This document shows, in pieces, positions 22,569-35,727 of a stretch of 64,000 nucleotides of DNA (the stretch's first letter is position 1; each line of letters starts with the position of its first letter). The notes below the pieces were generated by a model that saw only the letters and a list, made by a program, of their open reading frames with translations, had not been told where the DNA came from and did no database searches. Both the position numbers and the translations under genes were made by a program. This DNA is from Zygnema cylindricum (taxonomy: Eukaryota > Streptophyta > Zygnematophyceae > Zygnematales > Zygnemataceae): the NCBI GenBank assembly GCA_037447655.1, contig JBBHKE010001581.1, positions 1 through 64,000 on the forward strand, given 5' to 3'.

Positions 22569-24315
22569 GGTTATGGGTCTTTCGTCAAGAGTTCCCAACT
22601 TCAATGGCCAAAAGTATGCATACTGGGCAGCAATGGTTGAATCTTCATTTGAAACTTCTGACTTATTGGGGGTCTTGGATGGCTCCCTTGATGAGACAGA
22701 TCCGAGTTGGGCGAAAAAGAACTCCATGGCAAGGAACAATCTCATTCTTTGCATTTCAGAAAATCTGGTCATGTCTCGGCTGAAAATGAAAAAGGCGTGC
22801 GAGATCTGGACTTCACTAAAATCTGCTTTTGAGAAAGCAAATGTTCAAGAAGAGCTCTTGGTGGCTGGAAAGATCTGGGGATACAAATACTCGGGGGGAT
22901 CTATGGTTGAGTATTGTGAAATTTTTGTGCACTTATTGATGCACACTCTTCAACTAATGGCTTCTTTCCTGAGTTTCAACAAGCGGCCTTGCTCATAAGA
23001 GGTCTTCTTAGTAGCACGAAAGGTGTTTCAGTTTAGCTGAAAAGTCATGATAAAGCTAGCTGGTCATTTCAGTTAGCATATAATCACATACTGGAAGAAG
23101 AAACTACTACTAAACTCCTTGATGTAGAAGGAAAAGTAGAGGCTTTTGCTACAGATTTTGATCAAAGAAATCAGTTTGATCAGAACACAAATCAGTTTGA
23201 TCAAAATCGGAATCAGTTTAATTAGTTTAATTAGAGGCAAAATAGGCCACCTTCTACTACTTGTTTTCATTTTTTTGAGAAGGGACATGGATATTGGTAC
23301 TATCCCAAGCTTAAAAAGCCGAATGAGACAGGTTTATACAGGCCAGGTTGGCAGCAAAGCCCATGTCACCGAGGCATTTAAAGAAATCCAACACATGAGA
23401 ATGCTCTATTTTCAGCATCTGCAACTGATGCAAATGAGTCTCTAAGCTTCGCTCATCAAGAGGAAGCAGAGTTATATTTTATGGCGGCAGCCATGGAGGG
23501 TCTAGAGGATGCGAGATGGATCATGGACACGGGAGCATTGGCCCACATGTGTTGGAATAAAGCTGCTTTTACAAATCTGCAACAGATGTCTCCAAAGAAT
23601 ATATACTATGCTTTTGGAATGAGTGTTCAAACTTTAGCTCAGGGTGATGAATCTTTGATAGTAGATGTAGGGGGTAAGTCGCTTGAAAGAACTCTTCACA
23701 ATGTTTTATATGTTTTGAACTTTAAGAAGAATCTTTTTTCTACATCTCTAGTTGAGAGCAAAGGCTTTGAGGTTATTCTAAAAGGAGGTAGACAGGTTCT
23801 TAGCAATAAAAGAAAAGTTGCAGTAACAGGAACTAGAGATGCTAGCAAAATGTACCGGATGGACAAGGCTGAATATAAATAAATTGATGTTCTCTACTCC
23901 AATGTCCAGTCTGATAATGAGTTGTGGCATAAAAGATTAAGACATGAATTATGATTGCCTTAAGAAAATGGTGATTTCTGGAAAAGTGGAAGGGGTTTCT
24001 TTTACTTCTCACCCTATAAAATCATGTGATGGTTGTTCACTTGGCAAAATCCACAGATTGCCTTTTCCCTAAGGAAACAGACCACAAATCTAACAAGGTT
24101 CTGCACCTAATACATTCTGATGTTCTCGGTCTTTCACAAGTGGTGTCAGCTAGAGGCGTCCACTATATGGTTACTTTCACGGATGACTACTCGAGATACA
24201 CCAAAGTTTACTTCATGCGGCATAAAAGTGAAGTGTTTACCCACTTCAAGCACTACAAAGCGTGGGCGGAAAAGCTTCATGGGGTTCCGATCTTAGCGCT
24301 GAGATCAAACAACGG

Positions 24316-27300
24316 AGGAGAATATACATCAAAGGAATTCGAACAGTTTCTCCTTCAGGAAGGTATCAGTCACAATCTTACGGTTCCATATACACCAGAA
24401 TAGAATGGTGTTTCGCAAAGATTAAATAAGACAATAACAAAAAGTGCTCGGTTAATGCTTGCAGATAAAGGGCTAGATTTTAAATTTTGGGTTGAAGCAC
24501 TTAACTGTGCTGATTATATTAAAAACAGAGTTGCTTCTAGATCTGTTAGCACTACACCCTATGAGCTTTGGACAGGAGGGAAACCTGATGTTAGTCACTT
24601 TAAAACATTTGGCAGCAAATGTTTTATTTTAGATACTTTTATGGATAGATGGAAAAAGGATGCTAAGGGGTTACTGGGAATCTTTATGGGGTATGATGAT
24701 AATGCGAAAGGGTATAGAATCTTTGTGTTTGAGAAAAAAAAAGTGATTGTCTCTAGGAATGTTACGATCAAGGATGAACTAGATTTAGTTGACCTGTTTA
24801 AATTGCAAGAACAATCGGCAAAAGAGAAACATGAATATATCATTTTTCAAGAAATACAGCGAGTGTATTTCCCACCGGCAAGTGGAACAACTCTTCTATC
24901 GGTTCCACTAGTGCCTTCACAGGGTGCTTCACTACAAGTTCCAGCTCAATTGGAACAAACTTTTACATGAGATCAGACACTGCCCTCGGAACAGACCAAG
25001 CAGACAAATCAAAGGCTACCGACGATTACAAGCTCAAAATTTCCGAGGGAAGGAGATCTAGCAGCCGTCTTCAAGCAAGTTCTCACTTTACTTTTTCTAC
25101 AGCTACAGAGGAGCCTCTAACTATTCAAGAGGTTTTTTCATCACCTGAGAGAAATCACTGGATTGGGGCGGCGAACGATGAAATGAAATCAATTATGGAG
25201 GCACATACATGGGAGTAGGTGGATCTTCCTCCGGGGCAGAAAAGCCATCGGCAACAAATGGGTGTTCAAGGTGAAGCTGAACTTGGACATCACCATTTAA
25301 AGGTATAAGGCCAGACTTGTGGCCAAAGGATACAATCAGAAAGAAGGTATTGACTTTGAGGAAACCTTCTCACTAGTTGTCAGATTTCCTACTGTCAAAA
25401 TTTTGCTAAGTCTAGTTGCTATAGATGATATAGAAATTCATCAAATGGATGTTAAAACTGCCTTTTTACATGGACAATTAGAAGAAACCATTTATATGAA
25501 GCAGCCTGACATGTATATAGAAAAAGGAAAGGATGAGCTTGTATGTAAATTGATGAAATCTTTGTATGGGTTGAAACAAGCCCCTAGGCAATGGAATCTG
25601 AAGTTGGATGAGTTTTTGATTGAGCTGGGCTTTAAAAGGATTAGCTCAGATCACTCTGGGTATGTTTTACAAGGGAAGGATGGGATATTATACATTGCAA
25701 TTTATGTTGTTGATATGCTTGTTTAAAGTAAATCAATGGAAAACATTTATAAACTAAAAATCGATCTTAAGGGGAGATTTGAAATAAAGGATATGGGGGA
25801 GGCAAATTATATTTTGGGAATTCAAGTAGAAAGAGACCGAAAAAGGAAGATTATAAGATAGACTCAAAAGCAAGCAACAGGGAACATGCTTGAAAAATTT
25901 TAGATGGATAAAGTTAATAGTTGTACAACTCCAATGGAGTTAAAGAAGGGAAGTGAGGGGAGTGAGGAGGAAGGAGTCATAGTGTTAGACGAGGAATTAT
26001 CTCCTGAAGAACAGAAGTTCATGCAGACTATTCCTTACAGGCAAGGAGTGGGAAGTCTAATCTGTTTTATGAATTGTACCCGACCATATTTAGCTGCAGC
26101 TGTAGGAGTGCTGATTAAAAGTCTAAATGCTCCCACAAAGAGGGATTGGGAGGCAACTAAGAGAGTCCTTAGATATTTGATAGTAACTAGGGAGGAGAAT
26201 ATACATCAAAGGAATTCGAACAGTTCCTCCTTCAGGAAGGTATCAATCACAATCTTACGGTTCCATATACACCAGAATAGAATGGTGTTTCGCAAAGTTT
26301 AAATAAGACAATAACAAAAAGTGCTCGGTCAATGCTTGCAGATAAAGGGCTAGATTTTAAATTCTGGGTTGAAGCACTTAACTATGCTGATTATATTAAA
26401 AACAGAGTTGCTTCTAGATCTGTTAGCACTACAACCTATGAGCTTTGTACAGGAGGGAAACCTGATGTTAGTCACTTTAAAACATTTGGCAGCAAATGTT
26501 TTATTTTAGATACTTTTATGGATAGATGGAAAAAGGATGCTAAGGGGTTATTGGGAATCTTTATGGGGTATGATGATAATGCGAAAGGGTATAGAATCTT
26601 TGTGTTTGAGAAAAAAAAAGTGATTGTCTCTAGGAATGTTACGATCAAGGATGAACTAGATTTAGTTGACCTGTTTAAATTGCAAGAACAATCGGCAAAA
26701 GAGAAACATGAATATATCATTTTTCAAGAAATACAGCGAGTGTATTTCCCACCGGCAAGTGGAACAACTCTTCTATCGGTTCCACTAGTGCCTTCACAGG
26801 GTGCTTCACTACAAGTTCCAGCTCAATTGGAACAAACTTTTACATGAGATCAGACACTGCCCTCGGAACAGACCAAGCAGACAAATCAAAGGCTACCGAC
26901 GATTACAAGCTCAAAATTTCCGAGGGAAGGAGATCTAGCAGCCGTCTTCAAGCAAGTTCTCACTTTACTTTTTCTACAGCTACAGAGGAGCCTCTAACTA
27001 TTCAAGAGGTTTTTTCATCACCTGAGAGAAATCACTGGATTGGGGCGGCGAACGATGAAATGAAATCAATTATGGAGGCACATACATGGGAGTAGGTGGA
27101 TCTTCCTCCGGGGCAGAAAAGCCATCGGCAACAAATGGGTGTTCAAGGTGAAGCTGAACTTGGACATCACCATTTAAAGGTATAAGGCCAGACTTGTGGC
27201 CAAAGGATACAATCAGAAAGAAGGTATTGACTTTGAGGAAACCTTCTCACTAGTTGTCAGATTTCCTACTGTCAAAATTTTGCTAAGTCTAGTTGCTATA

Positions 27301-27577
27301 GATGATATAGAAATTCATCAAATGGATGTTAAAACTGCCTTTTTACATGGACAATTAGAAGAAACCATTTATATGAAGCAGCCTGACATGTATATAGAAA
27401 AAGGAAAGGATGAGCTTGTATGTAAATTGATGAAATCTTTGTATGGGTTGAAACAAGCCCCTAGGCAATGGAATCTGAAGTTGGATGAGTTTTTGATTGA
27501 GCTGGGCTTTAAAAGGATTAGCTCAGATCACTCTGGGTATGTTTTACAAGGGAAGGATGGGATATTATACATTGCGA
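24316..27577 (+). repeat. Direct duplication of integrase-RT segment in B3
   Basis: The stretch 24316-25703 recurs at 26194-27577 with very few differences. It covers the second half of the integrase core, the linker (identical open frames at 24967-25218 and 26844-27095) and RT up to the YVDD region. Between the copies lies the family A segment 25704-26193. Confidence 0.88.
25704..26193 (+). other. Family A RT/RNase H segment inside family B element
   Basis: This segment matches E2 at about 8905-9390 with only a few substitutions and shares its in-frame stops (for example GTTTAAAGTAAAT and TTTTAGATGG). The left junction is at the homologous RT position (IYVVD versus IYVDD). The right junction joins AACTAGGGA to GGAGAATATAC of family B with a short overlap. 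Confidence 0.88.
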
Positions 27578-28586
27578 TATATGTGGATGACCTATTATTA
27601 TTAAGCAAGTCAATGGATGAAATAAACCGTATTGAAGCGGCTTTAAGGCCAGGTTTGAGATGAAAGACCTCGGTGAGGCAAAGTATATCCTAGGTATACA
27701 GGTAGAGAGGGATAGAAAGATAAAGCCAATTATGTTAACTAAGAAAGAAGCAATAGGTAATATGCTTGAAGAATTTGAAATGAAATATGTAAAAGGGTCT
27801 GTTACCCCTATGGAATTCAAACAAAGATTGGAAGGGAATGACTCATATTCAGACATAATGGTTAGTGAGAGTCTAAAGTCATGGGAGGAAGAGTTCATGG
27901 CCTCTAAGCCATACAGACAAGGAGTTTGAAGTTTGATCTACTTTATGAACTGCACAAGACCTGATGTTGCAGCAGCTGTGGGAGTCATGAGTAGAAGTTT
28001 GCAAAATCCCAAAAGGGCAAATTGGGAAGCAACAAAAAGGGTTTTGAGATATCTTGCAGAAATAGAATCTTAAGCTTGTACCCGGAGGAGGAGAGGTGAA
28101 AATACAGACGAGGAGCAACGCTAGCTATGGAGACATGCCAAGTCAAAAATCTACAACTGGCTTTGTTCTGAAAATTGGAGATGGAACTTACTGTAGGAGC
28201 AGCAAATTACAAAAAGTTACAGCTCAATCTACAATGGAGTTGAAATATATGGTAGCACCTTCCGCCCTCAAAGAGCTTCTATGGGTCAAGTCCATTTTAC
28301 ATGATTTTGGGTATATGCAAACAGGACCTAAGGCTATCTGGTGTGACAACCAAGAAGCCATTGCAATTGCTTTTAACCCCAACCATCATTTTAAAAGAAA
28401 ACACATGGATGTTAGGCTTAATTTTGTTAGATAAAATGTGCTTGCAAAAGTAATTAAATTGTGTTATTTACCAGATGAAAAGATGGTGGCAGACATGCTA
28501 ACTAAAGCCCACTCTGCTCCTTAGTTGTAGTTTTGCAAAGAGGCTACTGGGTTGAGTGAGTTAGTGAGTCTAAAGATTTAGGGGAG

Positions 28587-29565
28587 TGTTGAATTTGGAA
28601 ATCTTTAGTTTAGTAGATAAGGCTGTGAGGGGAGACTTAGGACTTAGAATATTTTTCATCTAAGTTAGATTTACTATTGACCTCTAATAGTGTGACAGTA
28701 GCAGGTATACTGTAGAGTGTACTGTACGTCCGCAGGGACACGTGTCGACATTTGAAAACAGTGCAGGTATTCCGTAGTGACACCAACACCCACATACACG
28801 CGTCACTTATCATACGGGTGATTTCAGTCAATCAGACAGACGGAGACTAAGCGGAATATTCGGGAAAGAAGCGGAAGAGGATCGTTGATAGAAATTGAGT
28901 CGACGGACGCAATTCAAGTGGGGACCACATTGACTAAGTTTTCCGTACGAACTCAGGATGTTTCGTACCATTTGACCGACATACATTTGTACCGTTGTGA
29001 ATAGCGCTGACTAAGCACCGGCAACATTTAGTGTACGAACGATATCTGTAAATAATTGGAAAACAAATATTTGTAGTTTAGCGGATTAAAAAATAGTGTT
29101 ACATTAATTGTTTTGCTGCAAGTAGCAAATAGGGTTTTGGAAAGTACTTACGGTACAGTACAAAATAGTTTGGATAGTTTGTTAGAACATAGAACAGAAC
29201 CATAGTTTACAGACCAGATTTAGTGTTGATCAGTAGATACTCACTGCGAGTATATATTTTAGGACTTAGACAAAATAATGCATCCACTCTTCGGAATTTA
29301 GTTTTCTAAAGGCAGTTTATAAGAAACTTGTAGAGACTATTTCTTATGGTTGACTAAATCAATTGATCTAAAACATTGTGAGTTGTCAGTTTATTGTATG
29401 GTGTATTACTCTGCTGAATTTGGTGCAAGTTGGCTCTTTGAGTCACATTCCGTGTCAGCTGAAAGTTGGCTGTTGGAGATGGTACTTAATAGCTTTTGTT
29501 GTTTTCATGTCTACTTCCACAACTACTGGTGATCCTCCTCCTGCAACGTTGGATGTAGAACAACA
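28587..29565 (+). repeat. B3 3' LTR
   Basis: It follows TTTAGGGGAG and runs TGTTGAATTTGGAAATC to GTAGAACAACA (979 bp). It has a CACGTG box (28739-28744). ATG near 29507 opens the LTR-encoded gag N-terminus. It abuts E5 gag codons at 29566. Confidence 0.87.
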
Positions 29566-32500
29566 AAGTGCGCTAAGTTAACCGAGTTTTGGTTAAAGGA
29601 GGGGCAGACAGGTGGACCCGCGAGAGGAAAGAAAAAGGTGATTTTGACACAAATACATGAGGCGGAATCCAAGGATGAGGACGATGAGCTCCTATTGAAT
29701 GAGGAGTTGGAGGCGAAAAACGAGGTCGAAATTCCACAAAGGCATAAATGTGCTTATGGTAGATTGAAAGGTGAAGTAAGCTAGATTTTAGATTCAAGTG
29801 CCTCCATGCACATGTGTAAAGATAAACATCTATTCACTAAAATAAGAAAGATTCCCATCGTAGAGATAGAGTACAGGGATGGGAGGATAGTCGCTCCTAC
29901 TCTTCTAAGATTAGTAGATCAAAAAGTGTTAGTAAAAGGGATGACATCTATAGTTACATTCTCTGATGTATTGTTTATTCCGGAGCTGAACAAAAACCTC
30001 ATTTCTACATCTGTATTAGATGATAAGGGTTTTCATACAATCACTAGGAAATGAATCTTTATTGCCAGTTTTGAGGAGGAAGTTTATTTCACTGCTGAAA
30101 AAGGTAGCCAAGGATGGTTAGGCTGATTTTAGCCAATGAAAAGAAGAAACTTTATTATGTTGGTGTTCATGATATAATGTTGTGGCATAAGAGGTTTGGG
30201 CATGTAAATATAGATAAGTTAAGAGAGATGAAAAATATGGGAATAGTGGAAGAAATTATGTTTGGGATAAGTAAAAAACTGAGTGATTGTAGTGGTTGTA
30301 CTCAAGGTAAGGCACACAGGATACCCTTACCCAAGGTAGCCACCTACAAATGGGAAAAGGTTCTAGATTAAGTACACACTGATATATGGGAACAGGCCAA
30401 AGTGCCTTCACCGAGGGGGGAGAGGTTTATGATGACAATCATTGACAATAGGTCTCGCTATTCTAGAGTGTATTTCTTGTAAAACAAGTCAGAGGAGCCG
30501 CATATTTTTAAGGAATACAAAGCATGAAGTGAGAAACTCTACGAAACCCTTGTTAAATGAGTGAGGAGTATACCTCTAACTAGTTTGAGGATTTTTTGAG
30601 AGAGGATAGAATGCAACACCAAAAGACAGATCCTGAAAATCCTGAACAAAATGGTGTAGCTGAAAGATTAAACACAACAATCAGTGAAAGTGCTATGTGT
30701 ATGCTATCAGATAAGAAGATAGGAAAGAAGTTTTGGGCAGAAGCAATGAACTGTGTTAATAACCTCAAAAGTAGAGTTCTTACTTCAGCAGTAAATGGCC
30801 AAAAAACCTTATGAGAGATGGACCGGCCGGAAACCATACATATCTCACTTAAAGGTTTTCGGCGGTCAAGTGTTCAGTGTAGATACTGATCGGTGTAATT
30901 GGAAGCTAGATCCTAAAAACTGGGGTACTTATAAGGATATGATGAGGATGTAAAAGGATAAAGATTTTATGATCTAAAAAGGGAAGAGTTAATCTTAGTA
31001 AAACATATAGTAGTTATGGATGAAGGAAAGTAAATAGATCCCTTCAAGTATACAATGTCAGTAAAAATCAGATTTGAGTCAAAATATTCTGATGACTTTG
31101 AGCTTCCTAACTATCCAGTTTACAAAGAATATGACATTCTTACATGTACAAATCAGACCAAGAAGGACTCGGCCGTGGAAACTCTAATAAAAACTATACC
31201 TGAAGCGGAAGACGTGGTGGAAATTGATTTGGAATCGAAGGACAGGGGAGAAGCCAAGATTGTTTGAAAGAACCCACGGAAACCATCAATTTCGGCCACA
31301 GATTTTGAAGGAGGAAGGAGAAGAAGCAAATGGTTACAAGAAAAACATGTTAATTACAAGATATCAAAACTATCTCATCCGGATGAACCTGAGATTTATA
31401 GAGAGGCGATCTATTGTCCATAAAGGAATTAATGGAAGACAGCCATCAATGAGGAGATTGCCTCAATTATGGCAGCCGATACTTGGGAGTTGGTGGATTG
31501 TCCACCTAACCAAAAACCAAAGGTATGCCGCCTGATCAAATCTCTTTCTGGTTTGAAAGACGCGCTCCGATAGTGGAATAAGAAGCTTGATGAGTTTTTT
31601 ACCGGTCTAGGATATATCCGGATCAGCTCATATTACTCAATCTATGTTTTTGAAGATGAGGAAGGTGTTATTTTTATTGCAGTTTAAGTTTATGATTTGT
31701 TTGTTTTAAGTAAATCAATCTACAAAAATAAAAGATTAAAAACTGATCTTAAAGGGAGATTTGAGATGAAAGACATGGGGGAGGTAAAATATATTTTGGG
31801 AATTCAAGTAGAAAGACATCTAAAAAGAAAGATTATAAAATTGTCTCAGAAAGAAGCAATAGGGAACATGTTGGAAAAGTTTTAGATAGATAAAGTTAGT
31901 AGTTGTACATCTCCGATGGAGTTAAAGAAGGGAAGTGAGGGGAGTGAGGAAGAATGAGTAATAGTCTTAGATGAGGAATTAGGCTTTAAAGAATAGAAGT
32001 TCATGCATACTATTCCTTACACACAAGTAGTGGGAAGCCTAAGATATTTTAGGAATTGTACTTGGTATGATTTAGCTGCAGCTGTAGTAGTGCTGAGTAG
32101 AAGTCTAAATGCACCAACTAAGAGAGATTAGGAGGCAGCTAAGAGAGTCCTTAGATATTTGATAGGTATTAGGGATCTATGGTTACACTTGGGTGGGGAG
32201 AATACTGACATCACTACTTGGAGTGATGCCAGTTATGATGATGCGCCAATGAGGAGATATACTTCTGGATATGTATTATATGTGGGTGATGGAGCTTGCT
32301 GTTCGAGTAGCAAACAGCAAAAGGTTATTGCTTAGTTCACCATGGAGGCTGAGTATATGGCCTCATGCTCAGCTGTAAAAGAATTGATGTGGGTCAAGTC
32401 CTTGCTTGGTGAGCTTGGTCACCTTAAGAGTGGTGTACATAAAAGTTTTTGGTGATAATCAGGCAGCAACTGCAATTGTTGCCAATCCTAAAAATCATTT

Positions 32501-32685
32501 TCAAGCCAAACACATCGACATTAGACTCAGCCTTTTTAGGGAAAAGGTAGAAAACAAAATAATCAGTTTAGAGTGCACACCAGTCAGCGAGATGGTTGCA
32601 GATATGATGTCCAAACCTGTCCTTCTCCTAATCTAATTTTTTGCAGGTATAAGTGTGGTTTGAAATTAAAAAGTGATTAGAAAAT
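29566..32685 (+). pseudogene. E5 polyprotein, gag C-terminus to RNase H (broken)
   Basis: The fragment resumes at the gag sequence after the zinc knuckle (KLTEFWLKEG). The protease relic DSSASMHMC (about 29790) has lost the Gly of D(S/T)G. The pre-integrase and zinc domain follow (29806-30371; HKRFGHVN, CSGCTQGKAH intact). The integrase core (30380-30840) lacks the RSDN segment. The linker is at 31055-31340, RT is shortened (31510-31900), and RNase H runs to about 32636. RT is missing the MDIKT-to-QPEGF part. Stops are frequent. Confidence 0.83.
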
Positions 32686-32693
32686 AAGGTGAG

Positions 32694-33720
32694 TATAGAA
32701 ATTGATGGTTATTTTAATGTTTTCTAAGTCTAAAATGAAATGTTGAAAAGAAGCCGAGGCAGTCTGCCTCTAACTCCTCTCTTCAACTCCCACACTTGTC
32801 GCAATCACTGAAAGTTGGAGAGGGAGTTATCCGCAGAAAGACGCGCATTAATTAGTTGATTTACTAAAAATGGACCTGACAGACGCAAAATTTGATCCTG
32901 GTACCCAACGTCCGTCACAATCCACGATAGCCGGTAGCTTTATTTGTTTAGTCCAAGACTAGTGTTAAATGATATAGGGTTAGCTAAATATATAAAGACT
33001 TACACGAAGACTAGTTCATTCAACTAAAACTTTATTCGGGATGCATTGATTCAGTTATCTAGAGTACGGACTTTGGTACGGAGAAGAAACAGATACCGCG
33101 CGTTTTGTTTCAATAGTAAAACAAATACCGTGCAAGTATTTATGACGACTACGATTGAAATCTAGTTTTCGATCGGACGGCCAGGGAGGATGCCGAGATC
33201 GCGGAAGAGAATCTCGGTTGTTTGCGTTCATCGCCACATAAGATGACACATGGCACAAAGACATTGGATCGCGGCATCTCCATAGATCACGAGAACGAAT
33301 TCGGATATGACATATGTCAATTTTTTGGTCATGTCATACAATGTCTGTACAGAAAGTTCACCGGCAGCTATACCTTTCTGTACGACAAAGTAATATGATT
33401 GGTGTTGTACGTAAGTAGATGGAGTTTTAGAGAGAGATAAGACTTAGTCAAATTTTATAGATAGGACCCTCTCTACCACAGAGTTTCTTTACAAAAGGTC
33501 AACTTTGACCCTCTATAACTTACTGCCCAGGGGATCAAATCAAGAGATTCTTTTTGCTATCGACTCAAGGGAGTCTTTTCTTTATAGGGGTGAAGGTGGT
33601 CAAAGTTTTTGTCTGCCAGGGTGGCATTCATTCTTGTTAGAGAAAAAAGGTGCCAAGGTTATCCTAGAGGCTTCGTGTGAGCTGCCTACTCTGAGGGCCA
33701 ATGGAGGTCTCAGAGTTGCA
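32694..33720 (+). repeat. E5 3' LTR
   Basis: It starts TATAGAAATTGATGG (TG decayed to TA) and ends CAGAGTTGCA. It holds the best extended hairpin of the plus-strand copies (32770-32830, TAACTCC.. / ..GGAGTTA) and an antisense tRNA-like segment (32876-32950, inverted core TTTGATCCTG). It abuts the gag zinc-knuckle region of E6, so E5 is inserted in E6. Confidence 0.84.
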
Positions 33721-35450
33721 GCCGAGACACTTCATAGCGGATTGTGTCAAGCTATCACAACTTAGGCTCTAAGAGAACCGTGGAAGGGGGTCTTCTACAA
33801 GGAAGAATAAAGCACTTGTGGTCAAGAAAGTGAAATGAGAGACCGAAGACGAGTTCTTTGAGGAAGAGAATGGGGAGCTCTTATTTAATGAGAATGTGGA
33901 GGAGAAGGAGATCCCTCAAAATCAAAAATGTGCCCACGGATCCATTCCGGAAACTCCAGAAGAATGATGGTTCATAAACTCAAGTGCATTCATGCATATG
34001 TGTGGTGACAGACACCTCTTTACCAAGCTAAGAAAGATTGCCATTGTAGAGGTAGAGTATGGGGATGGGAGAGTAGTGACTATGGATGTAGTGTGTTTGG
34101 TAGATCTAAAAGTCTTAGTGGAGGGTAAGACTTCTAAACTCACATTCTCAGATGTACTCTAAATACATGAACTGGGTAAAAGTCTTGTCTCCACGTCTGT
34201 ATTAGATGACAAAGAGTTTTATACCTTCAATAAAAGAGGAGTCTTTACAGCTAAGTATGGGGATGAAGTCTACTTCACGGCAAATAAGGGTAGCCTTAGA
34301 ATGTTTAGGCTTAACCTGAGTAATAAAAAGAAGAATGCTTACTATGTTGGTGTCCCAAAGTTGATGATTTGGCATAAGGGGTTGGGGAATGTGCATTTTG
34401 ATAGAGTGAACGAAATGAATAAGCTTGGTGAAATCGAAAAGGCATTAAGTTTGTGGATAATGGAGTGGTGGATGATTGCACTGGCTGTGCCTAAGGTAAG
34501 GCTCACAAACTTCCCTATCCCAAAGCCACCACATATAAGGGTCAGGAAGTACTAGATCTAGTTCACACAGATATATGGGGATCGGCTAATGTACCCTCGG
34601 TTGGAGGGAAGAGAATTATGTTGAGAATAACTCATGACTGGTGTAGATACCCTGGATTGTACTTCCAAAAAACAAAGTTTGAAACACCAACTTACTTTAA
34701 AGACTATAAAGCTTGGAGTGAGAAGTTACACTGAACCCCCATTAAGAGAATAATGAGTGATAATGAGGGAAAAGTATACCTCTAATCAGTTTGAGGAATG
34801 CTTAAAGAATCAAGGAGTTCAGCTTCAAAAAGCTGTACCTTATAATCTTGAACAAAATGTGGTACCTGAAAGGTTTAATCGGACTCTAGGAGATACTACA
34901 TGTAGTATGTTGGCCGACAAGAAGATAGGAAAAAGGTTTTGGGGAGAAGCCATGAACTGTGCCACCTACATTAAGAATAAATTCCTCACCTCAGCCATGA
35001 AAGGAATGACACCTTCTGAAAGATGGGTTTGAAGGAAACCATATATCTCTCACCTGAAAGTATTCGGTAGTCAAGTCTACAGTCTGGAAAGAGATAAGAA
35101 AAACTGGAAACTAGATGTTAAGCAAAAAACCTGGTAATTTTGTGGTATATGATGAGGATGTCAAGGGATATAGAGTCTATGACTTAACAAAACAAGACAT
35201 AATTCTGGTTAAACACGTAGTTGTCATGGATGAAGGGAAGTCATTGTTACTTTCAAATACACCAAAAAGGTAAGAAACAGTTTTCACTCCAAGAGTGAGG
35301 GGGACTCGGTCTTTCCCGAAAAGGACATGAGTGAAACAGTTGTTGTCCATAGCCTATTTTAGCCATAGATAACACTCGGAAGCACCACAGACTACCCTTC
35401 AAAAAATTGTGTTTCAAAAAACACAGATTACTCCACAATAAAAAAAATCA

Positions 35451-35580
35451 CCTTAAACTACACCAATAAGCAGTATATTATAGATATTGTAAACTCAATA
35501 AGTTTCACATGAAAACCTTAAATTGCACCAATAGGCAATATGTTATAGATATTGTAAACTCACAAAGTTTCACATGAAAA
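35451..35580 (+). repeat. Two 65-bp tandem units in S2
   Basis: The unit CCTTAAACTACACCAATAAG and its continuation to TTTCACATGAAAA occur twice (35451-35515 and 35516-35580) with about 8 differences. Confidence 0.8.
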
Positions 35581-35727
35581 CACCAAATAGAGTGATCACA
35601 CCAGCAGGTCAAAGATGCAGAAAACAGTTTGCCATTGCTTTGATAATACTTGACTGTGATACTCAAAATAATCTAAGTCCTGCAAGATATACTCAGAGAG
35701 TTCACTACTAAATGTACGGAGGCATAC

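Larger units (their letters stand above)
22510..28555 (+). pseudogene. B3 gag-pol polyprotein (mosaic, duplicated, broken)
   Basis: Gag starts at ATG 22510 in the LTR and reads in frame through the LTR end and primer site (..VEQQVMG). It is open to 22998. The gag C-terminus has NQFDQ repeats (23160-23215) and a decayed knuckle. The protease motif is DTGA (about 23526). The integrase core lies at 24026-24403, its C-terminal region at 24455-24970, and RT at 25319-25703. Then about 490 bp of family A RT/RNase H sequence intervenes. Integrase through RT is then repeated (26194-27577), with the second RT copy having YVDDLLLL. RNase H ends near 28534. The duplicated reading frames share the same stops. 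Confidence 0.88.
20048..29565 (+). mobile_element. Tandem family B structure (B2 relic + B3) inside E5
   Basis: The order is RNase H fragment (B2), LTR, gag-pol (B3), LTR. An internal-LTR-internal-LTR arrangement is the known product of unequal recombination between LTRs. The left end is truncated within RNase H and abuts E5 gag. The right LTR end abuts E5 gag further downstream. A deletion spanning E5 gag and most of B2 explains both observations. Confidence 0.72.
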
